From assembly GCA_963682055.1 (NCBI GenBank), contig OY821746.1, positions 19,085,992-19,149,991 on the forward strand: a stretch of 64,000 nt of DNA. Direction: 5' to 3'. A program made the translations under genes and the position numbers. The DNA comes from Primula veris (taxonomy: Eukaryota; Streptophyta; Magnoliopsida; Ericales; Primulaceae). Shown one piece after another: positions 1 to 12,000 of this stretch; position 1 is the stretch's first letter, and each line of letters opens with the position of its first letter. Below the pieces are notes generated by a model, which saw only the letters and a program-made list of their open reading frames with translations, did no database searches and was not told the origin of the DNA.

Positions 1-1
1 G

Positions 2-172
2 GGCCATGTTCGACGAGGAATCATTCAGATTCAGGGGGTCCAAGGCGAAATCAAAGCGGAATTGGAGGAGTTGGCTGCCACGCAGACAACTTTCATGGAG
101 TATGTAGAAGGTTCGCTATCATGCGGCCGGAGGAGTGACAGGGCAGCGGGGCTTGGAATATTCCAACCTTAG
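2..172 (+). CDS. 3' end of an unrecognised open frame (partial)
   Basis: An open frame enters from the left edge and ends at TAG (170-172), giving 56 codons. It is GC-richer than the DNA that follows and has a hydrophilic, glutamate-rich stretch (QGEIKAELEELAATQ). It stops 18 bases before the LTR at 191, so the retroelement landed just beyond the stop or truncated the flanking sequence. I do not recognise the product. It could be the last exon of a host gene or the end of a transposon gene. Short length and edge position keep confidence low. Confidence 0.25.
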   Translation, partial: GHVRRGIIQIQGVQGEIKAELEELAATQTTFMEYVEGSLSCGRRSDRAAGLGIFQP

Positions 173-190
173 CTGTTGAAGACCAAACTA

Positions 191-581
191 TGTAAAAATT
201 TATATGGACATGTGCCATATATTTTGGTCTTTATTAACTAATCATTTAATTATCTAAAAAGTATTGAATTATCTAAACTTAGAGTTATAATTTGAATATG
301 AAAGTGCTACTAGGATGTGTGAAAACATGATAATTTCTGTGCCTATAAAAAAATACAAGTCGTTGTATTTTACTCATCACAATAAAAATATTCAATCATA
401 GAGAATTTGTAAAATAGATTAAAGAACAAGAGAGAGAAATATGTTTACCGAACAAAAACTCAACACAACGGCTCACGGTATGTTTCTCTAACTTAATATT
501 TACATATGTGATTATTGTGAATTTTCAAGATCCATGTCATCTTAATTAGTTGTAGTAGATGAATCACGGTTTATGTTTACA
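191..581 (+). repeat. 5' LTR of the old Copia element
   Basis: It begins TGTAAAAATT and ends GTTTACA directly before the primer-binding site. A TATA-like CCTATAAAAA lies near 343. Homologous to 7363-7770. Confidence 0.72.
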
Positions 582-583
582 TG

Positions 584-595
584 TGGTATCAGAGC
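584..595 (+). other. Primer-binding site (initiator tRNA-Met type)
   Basis: TGGTATCAGAGC lies two bases beyond the LTR end. This is the usual minus-strand primer site of plant Copia elements. A slightly mutated copy (TGGTATCAGAGT) sits after the second LTR near 7773. Confidence 0.75.
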
Positions 596-2324
596 GTGGT
601 TTAGAACCCGTGATATTCCTTTTAAGATAATTGTGAATCTATAATTTGTTTTGTATGTTTCCGTGTTGAACATGTTACATAATTAGTTTAAATTAATCAT
701 ATCACATGATACACGGACTACTCAAGATGAAATTATAGTGTGATAATAGATATATTTATAGATACATAAATTACCTTTGACTTCCTGTTCATATATTTAT
801 GCTATATATATATATTTATGGTTTTTATAGCATTATAGTTCCTCGTCAAAGAGCATTGAAATTAATGTTACAGAACATGATTAAACGGTTAAAGCATGGT
901 GTAATGCATATTTGAATTGGAATTTGCTTGTACGCTTATATGAATACAATCACTTATTTGAATACAACTTGTACTCAACATGCCTGTGAATTAAAGAAAG
1001 TCAATAAAATTTTAATATGATGGACTTGTAATTGCATAGTAGATATACATCAGTAATCTGATGGACTTGTAGTTACGTAGTAGTACTCTATTTGTAATTT
1101 GATGGATTATGTAGTCACTTATGAAAACAGGAGTAATCGGAAATCCGTGAAAAGTATGTTTGTTCTGTTAATCGTTAAGGACTAAACTGTAATGTACCAA
1201 AAGTTTAGGACCGACTATGTAATTCTACTGTAACTGAGTTGATTAAATTATTGAATTTACATGTGCAGTCCCTGTAATATATCATTTATATGCAGAACAT
1301 TATATATATATTTTGATAATAATTGCTTTTCCACGGCTGTTTGTATACATATCAAGGTTTTTCATAATAGCAATATTTAAGGTTTTATTATATCATATTG
1401 CGTGATAATTGTACACATAATTGCTCGTTATTTTGTTATTTAAAGAAAAATGTGAGAAGTATTGACTTTAATGTTACTTACATATTACTAACTTGCTAGT
1501 CTACAATATATAAATTGTATAAAGTTTTATTTCACCAAGCAAATTAAGAATATATTTGGCAGTAAGGTTTATGGTGGATTTGTAGAATCTATGTAATTGT
1601 TGTATACAGGTATGTGTATGAGTACTAAATCATGTTTGTTGCTTAAAAGGTTAAAAATTTTAAAAGAAAAGAAAATATTAATGTAAATTAATGTATATAA
1701 ATAAAAATTATTGATGATTGTTGATCACTTTTAAAGTGAATATTGAATTATATTCTATTAAAGATATAATATATTTTTGTGTAGGGAATACAAGTCATAG
1801 ACCACTAGACGTGTACTACATAAATAAATCTCAATCAAGTAGGATTTTATCAAGATTTACAAGTGTCTTTATGTATTATGCCACATAAAAAAAGAGTTAC
1901 CAACTCCAAATAAAAATTACTTTATATACACAAATTGGGTGGATATACAAAATTATTTAGGCTACTTTTTTCATTATTTTTTGGATAAGGGTTTTCTGTG
2001 CATGTTATGTGTGTGCATATGATTGGGTATCGTACGTGTGTACTGTATCATATGTCCTTTATTTATACTGTCCTGATATAATTTTAAGAAATAAATGGAA
2101 AAACTAATAGTTTATAATGTATATATATCGAATGTACATGTGCAACAACTAAAGGAATTATTAAAGGTGTCGCACAGTATATATATATTTGATTGAGTTG
2201 GAAATTTAACAAATTTTAGTTACTTAATATTCAACTAAAAGAATAGAACCGAGATTAGTTTTGTTTAATATGGAGAACAACATCGAATATTGTAGTAAGA
2301 AGATTTTATAATTGTTAAACTTTA

Positions 2325-2965
2325 TGTCGTTAGTCACCAAAGTGACTGATGTGAAAGATGTTTTGGTTAAAATCTTCAATTAACGAAAATATAATTTATT
2401 ACCCATTAGCTTATGTTAATGATTATATAACGATTATTTGTTGTTGGGTAATTTAAAATTAATCGTTATGAGTATATTATGAGAATTTAAGGTTTTACGA
2501 TACAATTTGTTAGTCACCAAAGTGGTCAAAATTGTATTTGTATGATTAAGTATATGTTACTATTTGCAAGTCACCTAAGTGACTAAAATAGTATATTTAC
2601 AATTAAAGTATATTATAATTCATTTTTATAAGTTATTTAAAAGTCACTCGATGTGGATTCATTGTTCTTATAATTAATGAAAATTATAGTTGGTACCAAT
2701 ATGTGTCATTGATTGTATATTTTATACTATTTCTTTAAAGTTTTGAAAGGGATGCTTATGATAGATTTTGTACAATTTAAAGTTTATGTTGTTAGTCACC
2801 AAAGTGTCCAACTTAAGTTGTTTGATTTATACAGTTTTAATTTTATATTGTTAGTCACCAAATTGGCCAATATTAAAGTTTATTATGTTAATGTACTTAA
2901 AATGGTTTGATTTGTATAATTTAAAATTTTATATTGTTAGTTACCAAAGTGGCCAATATCAAAGT
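2325..2965 (+). repeat. Seven dispersed TTAGTCACCAAAGTG boxes
   Basis: The box recurs near 2331, 2511, 2569, 2640, 2793, 2851 and 2938 with small changes. Two copies are perfect hairpins: stem AGTCAC with loop CAAA (2332-2347) or CTAA (2569-2584). Spacing is irregular, from about 60 to 180 bases, so this is not a simple tandem array. Confidence 0.6.
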
Positions 2966-4488
2966 TTTATAAGATTATTGTATGTAATTTTTCGATTACC
3001 AAAATATAAACCATAAATGACAAACTAGTAATTTTTATTTTTATTTTCTATGTACGTAAAAAAAAAAAAAAAAACTAGTAATTTTGTTTGCTTTGGTTAA
3101 TTAAGTTCAAATTTATAGGTCATATAAGGATCACCCAAAGGTGGTTACATTATTGCTATAATTTAAGAACATAATAGTTGCCGTTTAATAAACTCAAATT
3201 AGTTGTATTTTTATATTCAAAGATATTAAATATAACTAATGGATCGGTATAAGTCAAAGCCAAAATTATTGATTATTAGCATCAACTTATTGTTGTACGT
3301 CTTTGTATCCCTAAAGGAGAACATTGATATACATTTATAGATAAATCATTCGAATAAAACATCGATACATGAGTTTTATAATACTCGCATGCTTCGTTTG
3401 TTGCTAAGTTGCAGAAACTAAAATTACTGCTTGATGTGATCAAATCGGTGGGAGAATTGGATATTGATTTGTCACTTCAATCATATAAATCTGATTTGTC
3501 ACTTCAATCATAGAAATCTCTTGCCATTATAGATGCTAGCATTCATCACGACTACAAGCAATTTTATGCAAATTATCGTATCAACCATTAAACTTGATGG
3601 ATCTTATAGAACAAATTTGTTGCACAATTTAAAGTCGTAGAGATAACGATTGATTAGAGTTTTCTATTACAGTTATTAACAACTCATTCTCTTCTTCGTG
3701 AATTATCTTCCATATAATCTACATGATTGTGTAAGTAAATGGAATATGTATAGTTTAGGAAGACAAATTTTAGATGCATATATGTTTGTGTTGCCTATTA
3801 GAGATAAATATTTGTCATCCGTATGACTATAATTTTGGATTTAAGGCCAACTAGTAGTTTAATCACTAGTTATCCAAAAGTCTAAATGGTATAAGTATAT
3901 TTGCCATTATTGTTTAAAAATTGGTGAAACTGTAAATTAAAGATTTATAGTAAATTGTGAAATCGGTGTAAGTAATTAACCACAAATGATGAAATTTCAA
4001 GAAGTTGAAGCATATAAATTTTGTGCTATAATTTCGACTAAAGTTGTTGTTCTTTGATTGTTAAAGTTAAAAACAATATTAAAGGATAACAAGTAATGAT
4101 CAATCCATAATTAAGCTAAAGTTAAGAAATCAATTTATAGACTTAAATTAGCTCTAGCTAATGGTATGTTAAGTTCAATACTACCATTACTTCTTTTAAT
4201 TTAAAGAAATTATTGTTGATTAATGCATATATACAAAAATCAGTGGGAGCAATTTTACTTTTGTATACAAATGAAATGTTAGCATGAAATATAAATATTT
4301 TCCTATCTCTAAACGTTAAGATGAAGAGATACAACACATGTTATCGGATAGCAGTTTTCATAATAAGTCGTAGTGAAAGATAGTGTTGTAATAAAAACTT
4401 ATATATTAATAAAGTTTTAGAGATAATGAAATAAAATAATATTCATATTAAGAGTTGTTCTAATTTAGAAAGAATATCACTTCGTTAT

Positions 4489-5960
4489 TATGGAATAGAT
4501 ACAAAAGATGAATTAGAATGTGAACTGTTGGCCCATGCGGCTAAACCTTAGAGAGGGGGGGGGGGGGGGGGGTTGAATAAGGTTTTTAGCGTTTTTCGCG
4601 GAATTAAACTTAATGTCAACTAACAACCCAACTTTCGCAATTCTAAGCTTAAGCGTTTAATAAACGTTAAACAAATCAAACGCAAGAAAGAAAATAAACA
4701 ATAATATAAGTTGCGAAAAGTAAAAGTTAAGGGAGAAATTGACACCGTGATTTATAGAGGTTCGGCAAAACGGCTTACGTGCTCTCCTCGGTACTACCGA
4801 GTATTTCACTAATAATCTTCTTTTCGATTTTACAAATCCTAACGAACTAATCGACCGATTAAGCTCTCCCTCACTCTATGAGTATCCCGAATGAAAAGAC
4901 CTAGAGCTTTTAAGCACCACTCGCTTACAAAGCCTCTACCCGATCACTCGCTCACAAATGAGTTTATAATTCACTCTTTACAAACTTATCGAAAATTAAA
5001 ACAACACCCACAATTTGATTGCTTCTAAATAAGCTAATTTGTGGTTTTGATGATGTTTGATCTTTGTTTGAGCTCGAATTGCTTTTTCATCAATTTTACT
5101 CTTTTTCGAATTATTTCACCAAAATGGTGATTTTTAGGGTTTTAATTTAGAGGGTTTGAAGGATGATAAATGTGTATATTTGGGAGAGGGATTGGGCTGT
5201 TTTTATAGACCAAAAGGTCTGTTTTGTGTTTTCTGACCGTTGGTAGTGGTTGAGAGCTTTATCCATTGGTTTTAAGCAATTTCCCAGAATAAGTTGAAAA
5301 GCTGTTTTTGAAAACTGCAGAAAACGATCGGTCGTTTTTCTGCATTTCGATCGGTCGTTTTCAGAAAACAATCGGTCGTTTTCTGTAGTCGATCGATCGT
5401 TTTTATAACGATCTCTCTGGAAGAATTTGGACCAAAAACTATCGGTCGTTTTTGTCCAGACGATCGGTCGTTTCTTCAGTATTCCCGGTTTTCTCGTTAA
5501 ACTTCGAAAGCCCGTAACTTCTTCGTTTTAGCTCCGATTTTGATTCCACTTGAACCGTCGGCTTCGTTTTCGAATGCTCTATCTTTCTTGTGTTCTGAAA
5601 TTTACAAATTCTCTTTTTGGAAAAGACAAGCATTATATCATGGAAATAGAGAAATCGTAAAATCATTAAAAACATAATCAAAGTTATAATCAAAATCAAT
5701 TATTGAACTCTAACTTCAACATGAACGAATTAATTGGCTGCAAAAACTTATTTCACTTCGTTATTATGGAATGGATACAAACGATGAATTAGAATGTGAA
5801 CGAATTAATTGGCTGTAAAACCTTATTTCAGAACTTGGAATAGTCGATATAATAGGCAGACCGTTGAAAATTTATTATAATAATTCCGCAGTATTGATTT
5901 TCTCAAATAACGACAAGTGTTTTAATTATTCTAAACAAATTGGAGTATGATCTTGTCGAA
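4489..5960 (+). pseudogene. Broken Copia pol: RNase H segment, split by a solo LTR
   Basis: From 5803 one frame reads an INWL*NLISELGIVDI segment and then RPLKIYYNNSAV, with one stop. This matches the Copia RNase H block normally written WL-NLI-ELG...IYCDNSA. The catalytic-block aspartate is asparagine here (YNNSA). About 80 bases are tandemly duplicated: one copy runs 4489-4525 plus 5727-5753, the other 5754-5831. The solo LTR sits inside the first copy, which reads INWLQKLIS. Identification rests on the motif only; no function is possible. Confidence 0.6.
4526..5721. mobile_element. Solo LTR (1196 bp) with 5-bp target duplication TGAAC
   Basis: The segment starts TGTTGG and ends TTCAACA, and is flanked on both sides by TGAAC (4521-4525, 5722-5726). 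Removing it restores the reading of the surrounding pol remnant, so it is a clean insertion. No internal domain is present, which fits LTR-LTR recombination. It has a long G run near 4555-4572 and five or six copies of a (G)ATCGGTCGTTTT box at 5320-5480. Small open frames on its minus strand are not convincing genes. Confidence 0.85.
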
Positions 5961-6374
5961 TAGAGAAAGTTGGAAACAAAACATGTCAATTGTATATATA
6001 ACAATATCACACAGTGATTATCATGGATCCGTTTATTTAGTAATATTGTCTCCAATAACATTTACGGATTATGCGAATGGATGGAAATTAATGATTTTTT
6101 TAGCGCATATTGTTATAAGTTATCGAATTGACATTATAAAATTAATAAAGTATTGTTTCTAACCATGATGAACATTTTGTTTCTTTATTGATGTATAACA
6201 GAATTATGTTTTTATTAAATACATTATAATGGATCATTATTGACTTTCCAATAATAGACCATGTTAACTAAAAAGATAATATTGTGGTAATTGTAAAGAA
6301 TTATGCCTATTTAATGATATAGAACCACCATGATTCATATTTGTCTATACTTAATGGTGATATGATGATTTAAA

Positions 6375-7271
6375 TAGGGGTGGGTTAGAATCGGGACCCG
6401 ACCCGTAAACACTCAACCCATATCCCGACCCGATTACTTTTAGAAGTGAAAAAAAATCTCGATCCCGACCAGACTAAAGTCGGGACCTGACTTTTTCCGG
6501 ACCCAAATTTTCAGGATCCCGTAAGGTCGAGATAGATTTATCCCGAATCTCCCGACATATTTTTTTATTTTACGACGTCATTTTTTATTAACAATTTTCA
6601 TTTGAGAAGCCTAAACATGTTATTAAAACGAAACATAATCCTACTTTAAAAATAGCATTCCTAATAAATGAAAAAAAAAATTAACATGCAGTAGAAAAAG
6701 TAGTGCGAAACTACAAATAATGAAGTATATAAAAAAATTGATACGTTTTTTATAAGATTCTTTTAGTATTTAGTTTTATTCACAAAAACAACAATTATCA
6801 TACTAAATGAGATACATTATCATTATAATTTTTATAATCGGAAAATAATAATCATTTATCTTTCTTGAAAATAATAATATATATTTTTTTAATTTAAGTA
6901 TATTTTTTGTTTTAATAGTTTCATATATTCAAAATTAGAAATCTATATTATACTTATATAATTATAACTAATATATAAAATAAAAAGGATTGTATCTCAT
7001 ATGGTAAAGTGCTTACATTGTATGCTATAGATACAACATTTGTTTATCATCACTTACATTTGATATAAATTAATTTATTTTTTTTATATAAAATATAAAT
7101 TAATTAAAAAATCGGGTCGGGTCGGGACACCCGACGAAATCAAAATTATCACCCCGATCCCGATCCCGAAGTTTGTCGGGTCGAGACTATTCTCGGATCG
7201 GAAAATTTCGGATCGGGTGCGAGTCGGGACACGAGTCGGTCGGAATTTCAGGATTTTTTTCCCCAATCCTA
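6375..7271. mobile_element. Non-autonomous hAT-like element (897 bp)
   Basis: Ends are TAGGGGTGGG on the left and CCCCAATCCTA on the right, flanked by 8-bp near-identical duplications (GATTTAAA 6367-6374, GATTTAAT 7272-7279). Both ends carry CCCGACCCG/CGGGTCGGG blocks in inverted orientation. The interior is AT-rich and non-coding. Confidence 0.75.
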
Positions 7272-7362
7272 GATTTAATGTATCAAAGTTATTTTATATT
7301 AAATGTAATGATTATTAATTGAATCATGTAAAGTAATTCTGTCGAATGGCCAATTGAGAGAA

Positions 7363-7770
7363 TGTAAGACTTTATATGGAAGTGTGCCATATATTTTGGG
7401 TTTGATTAACTAATCATTTAATTATCTAGAATGTATTGAATTATCTAGACTTAAATTTATAATTAGAATATAGCTCTTAACATTGATGAAATGTGAGAGT
7501 CTATGATGTGAAAACATAGTACTCTTTCTACCTATAAAATAATACAAGCCCTTGTATTTTACCAATTACCATAACAGTATTCAATCATAAAGAATTTATA
7601 AAATAGAATAAAAGGCAAGAGAGAAAAATTTATATAACGACCAAAAAACCTACACAACGGCTCACAATATGTTTCTTTAACTTAATATTTACATATGTGA
7701 TTATCATGAATTTTCAAGATTCATGTCATATTAATTAGTTGTTTTAGATGAATTACGGTTTATGTTTACA
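7363..7770 (+). repeat. Second LTR of the old Copia element
   Basis: It begins TGTAAGACTT and ends TATGTTTACA, homologous to 191-581. It is followed by a second primer site and leader instead of host DNA. Confidence 0.7.
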
Positions 7771-8404
7771 TATGGTATCAGAGTGTGGTTTAGAACTCGT
7801 GATATTCCTTTTAAGATAATTATGAATCTATAATTTGTTTGTTATGTATCCGTATTGAACATGATACACAGACTGTTCAACATAAAATTATAGTGTGTTA
7901 ATAGATATATTTATATATACATGTATAAATTACATTTGACTTCGTGTCCATATGTTTATGCTATATATATGTTTATGGCTTTTATAATATTATAGTTACT
8001 AGTCAAAGAGGATTGAAATTAATGCTACAGGACATTGATTAAATGGTTAAAGCATAATGTAATGCATATTTGAATTGGAATTTGCTTGTACACTTATATG
8101 AATACAATTCATTATTTGAACACAACTTGTACTCAACATGCCTGTGAATTAAAGAAAGTCAATAAAATTTTAATCTGATGGACATGTAATTGCATAGTAG
8201 ATATACATCAGTAATCTGATGGACTTGTAGTTACGTAGTAGTACTCTATTAGTAATTTGATGGATTATTTAGTCACTTATGAAAACAAGAGTAATCAGAA
8301 ATCCATGAAAAGTAATGGATTGTTCTGTTAATCGTTAAGGACTAAACTGTAACGTATTAAAAGTTTAGGACCGACTATGTAATTCTACTGTAACTGAGTT
8401 GATT
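7771..8404 (+). repeat. Second, truncated copy of the Copia leader
   Basis: This matches 582-1245, including the primer site, the segment with GGACCGACTATGTAATTC, and the end ...AACTGAGTTGATT. Similarity stops abruptly near 8403. Together with 191-7770 it gives the order LTR-internal-LTR-partial internal. Confidence 0.75.
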
Positions 8405-9008
8405 GGGCATTAATTAATTAATATATTGAAAAGAGCTTTGGGATGGAGAGGTTTAGTAGAAATTTGAGGATTATCAACATATTCCAACAAAATCACAAAA
8501 TTTAAGCCGTTTTTGGTGTTAGTTTTGATAATCAGTGAAATTTCAGTATTCTTATGGATCTTCAAAATTGTCACTATAGTTGGCTGTTTTTAGAGGATAC
8601 GTGGGTATTCAATGGAGAAAAGTTAGTAACTTATGTGTTTAGAATGAAGGGTAAATTTTAATTTTCTAAAAAAACACACTTTTATATTTAATTAAAAATC
8701 AATGTTCTAAAACGCAAGTCTAAACAACAATTACACGGATTCTAGCAGATTAGGCAGGATAAAGCGGGTTAGGAGATAATTAGGCGGGATAAGAAATAAG
8801 TTAACCCCTGTTTCTGTCAAATCCTCATAATTCTTATCGCTTCTCTTGTTTATCTTTTCGTTCCTGCAGATATTGGTATAAATCCATCACAAAGAACTAA
8901 ATTTACTTAATTACTGTAACCAAAAGGAACATGATTTACACGAAAGCAACTGTTAACCTCACAGTAAAATATGGATACTGAGAGGATTGGGATAGTTGTT
9001 CGCTGAAT
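8405..9008. other. Intergenic, 3' flank of the kinase gene
   Basis: No gene seen. Around 8700-8800 there is a TGTTCTAAAACG stretch with AGATTAGGC-type words, resembling the small TGTTCTAAA inverted-end repeats near 56232 and 56853. Confidence 0.4.
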
Positions 9009-12000
9009 TTACTGTCCATTAATCATAAGTGATTGAGACTGCACTCTCTTAATCTCGACATATGTCGAGTGCTCACTATTGATAGGTTGTTTCCATGGCT
9101 CCCCATCCATCTGCATATACGCCTTTTTCGGCTCTCCCCCTCTAAATTCTAATCGGACAGCTGCAGCCTAAAATAATGTGAGAATTTAATTAGATTTAAT
9201 TTATTCCTTTTTACAAAGACGGTGTAGAAATGCTCAACTTAAACCATGTCAACGGAACGTTGTAAATTTCTATACATTATCTTTCACGCCACAAGAATAC
9301 ATGTATTATCACAGTAAATCCATAAAGTAAGTACGAAACTATTATGTAATTCTCTTATCTACTTCACTTAAGAACAATTTGATACAATAACATATAATTT
9401 CTTTTTCCGAAAAGTCGAAAGCTATGATACATGTAGGTTGAAAACATAAAACCATCAAAATACCAAAAGTAGAAGAAATCAATGAACAAACGAGAAAGCA
9501 GAGCACACTACGTACACTGGAGAAACGACATCAGAGATTCTTAGATAAGACTGTAAGAGAATCAGAGTAAATAAAAAAAATTATTGTTTGAGTTGCGAAA
9601 ATAAGTGGTGTGTTACCTGGGTAATATGCTTGGCATGAATAAGCTGTGTCATAACAAATGAAGCATGCCATCCTTGTTTTAGGCCAAATATTTCTATTAA
9701 GCCGTCATCCACTTTAGCCTCCACAAACCCTCTCTGCAAGCCAAAGTAAATTCAGGTAAAGTATTTCTTTGTTGGCAAATTAGCATCAAGTTGAAACTTC
9801 AAGCCAAATTATTATTAAAAAAATGAGTGGCGAATGAGCAGAGACCATTTGAAATAAAATATTACAGAGAAAGATTGATCTAATTTGATATACATCAATA
9901 TTTTAAATAACGTTATTGTTATCGTAGCGTTTTTTCGAGTGAAACGCTAAAAACGCTAATAGCGTTGCTACATAGCGGTTTGTAGGTGAGTTTCGAACTT
10001 ATGTCTGCTGGAAATTACAGTACTGTCTCAACCATCTGGGCTGCACACACTATTATGAAAATTACACAATATATATTAATTATTTAGATCCGCTGTTTTT
10101 TTTCCTAACTCGCTATTTACGCTTTTGGTCCAGAATTTCGTGCTTTTTGCGTTTTTGGTCCACTATAGCGTGATTTTAGCGCAATTCCAGCCAAATAGTG
10201 GTTTTTCGTTGCATTTTTTTCTAAAAAAACGCTATTTCGTGCTATTTTTAAAACATTGATATATATTGATCTAATGGCTCTCAGTGAGTCTCTGTCAAAT
10301 AGTATCTGGTTATATCACCACTTTAAAAAAATATACAATATGGCTTGGTCAGCATTGGAAAAACAATTGTGTTGCGTAGATGGGCGAGGCTCGATAAGAA
10401 CAAGGGGTTTCCATCACAACCCCTCAATTAACGAAAATGTTGTTTTTCTGTTAGAATATTTCAAAACATTTAGGAATGTGTCTCGCAATCCCGTAAAACA
10501 ATATTTGACATTCGGAAACCTCAAATATTGGTGCTCTCTCCGACTGAGTAGTTTAGATAAACCAAAAGTAAGGAAAACGAGCACCACAAACATGAGATAT
10601 CAATTTTTAAAGGGGAAATTTGTGTTTATTATGATGCTATTATCTTAGAAAACCCAAAAATGTATTTCTTGTTTAATATTAGATACATGTAATTTTGGAT
10701 GTACCAAAACAACTCTCCACTAAAATATCTACATATTCTCTTTTCTCCCCATAATATTGGGGTTTTCAAATTCAAACTAACTTTTTTAAAATGTTTTTTT
10801 AAATCAAAAGACAATAAACACTGAAAATAATATAAATTAATTAAATGATCATTTACAAAAAAAATATAAAGAAAAAAGATAGCTTCATATAGAATCAAAC
10901 AAACAAATGGAAAATCAATAACAATAATAACAAATTAGAAAATAAAGAAGCACCGTGTAGCAATAATGAAATTAATTAAAATATCATAGAGCAACATATA
11001 TTATTAGACAAGTAAAAATATGAAGAACGACACAGCAAAACAAAACATGAATGTGGTAAAATATATAGCGTCATGCAGCATCAAAGTATAAAAAACCAGA
11101 ATAATATGAATAACGATGAATAATAAACTATAACAAAAAAAATTAACTAGAGAGCATTTGATATCATCAAACATCAAATTAAAAAATTAACTTTCATAAA
11201 ATCAAAACTGAAAAAAAAAAACATTTAACAAAAATGTTAGCAATATAAAACACCAAAAATGGTTTATAGAAAAACAAATATCACACGTCAAAAACGGAAA
11301 AACACGGAAAAATCCAAATAACAATAAAAAAAACTAGAGGTAAAGTATTGATGAATGTAGATAAAAATAGAAACAAAGAAAAAACTCAAATTAGAAGTAA
11401 AAAATAAATGAAATCCATTAATATGAAGAAACTAGAAGTAGATAGAGATAAAAGAAGGGGAGAGATGGAGAATATGTATATACATGCAATTTACACTGGG
11501 AGAGAAAAATAAAGTGAGTTAATTGAAAGGTAACGAGGGTTATTTTCGATGCTATGTATTAAATATTAATAAAGATTTTCATCATGTTTTTTTGATAAAT
11601 AAGGTTATAGTAGTGTACTAAACCATCATTTTCCGTTTTTAATTGCACTGCAGTTCTTTTTCTTTCTAGTTTATACAGGCTTAGTATATCCTACACAAAT
11701 ATATCTTGGTGACAAATATCCCAAGCCATTTTCAGGTGATCAAGTTTAATACCTTTTCCATATAATTCGGCTTCAGATTACCCCATGGATTTCTTCCACT
11801 TGCATAGTTATTGAGATTCAAAGCAACTATTGACCTTACACTGTAGGAAATTTTTTTGAAGAAAGTTCAAACAGAAAGAAAGGGGGGGAAAACAAGAAAA
11901 ACGTTCAATAACACCATACGTAAACATAAAAAATATTAGGGTTTTACGAAATTGACCTTGACGGAATTGGTATGTTTTCCCACTCAGAGGAGTTAACCTT

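Larger units (their letters stand above)
582..4488 (+). other. Internal region of the old Copia element, no readable gene
   Basis: About 3.9 kb of AT-rich DNA with no sustained open frame. It should correspond to leader, gag and most of pol by position, but I could not read those proteins with confidence. It contains the TTAGTCACCAAAGTG boxes annotated separately and an A-run at 3058-3074. Confidence 0.5.
191..7770 (+). mobile_element. Old Ty1/Copia-type LTR retrotransposon, decayed and interrupted
   Basis: Two similar direct repeats (191-581 and 7363-7770), both starting TGTAA and ending TTTACA, bracket about 6.8 kb. The first is followed at once by TGGTATCAGAGC, the primer site complementary to initiator-Met tRNA used by many plant Copia elements. 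Inside, a degenerate Copia RNase H can be read near 5803-5930. No long open frame survives. The LTRs differ at many positions and by indels (roughly 80-85 percent alike by eye), so the insertion is old. A solo LTR (4526-5721) and a hAT-like element (6375-7271) are nested inside. No matching target duplication was found, because the right LTR runs into a second leader copy. Confidence 0.75.

Noticed and set aside
10256..10648. 130-codon frame in a kinase intron
   Set aside because: No recognisable domain and located wholly inside a 2-kb intron of an intact gene on the other strand.
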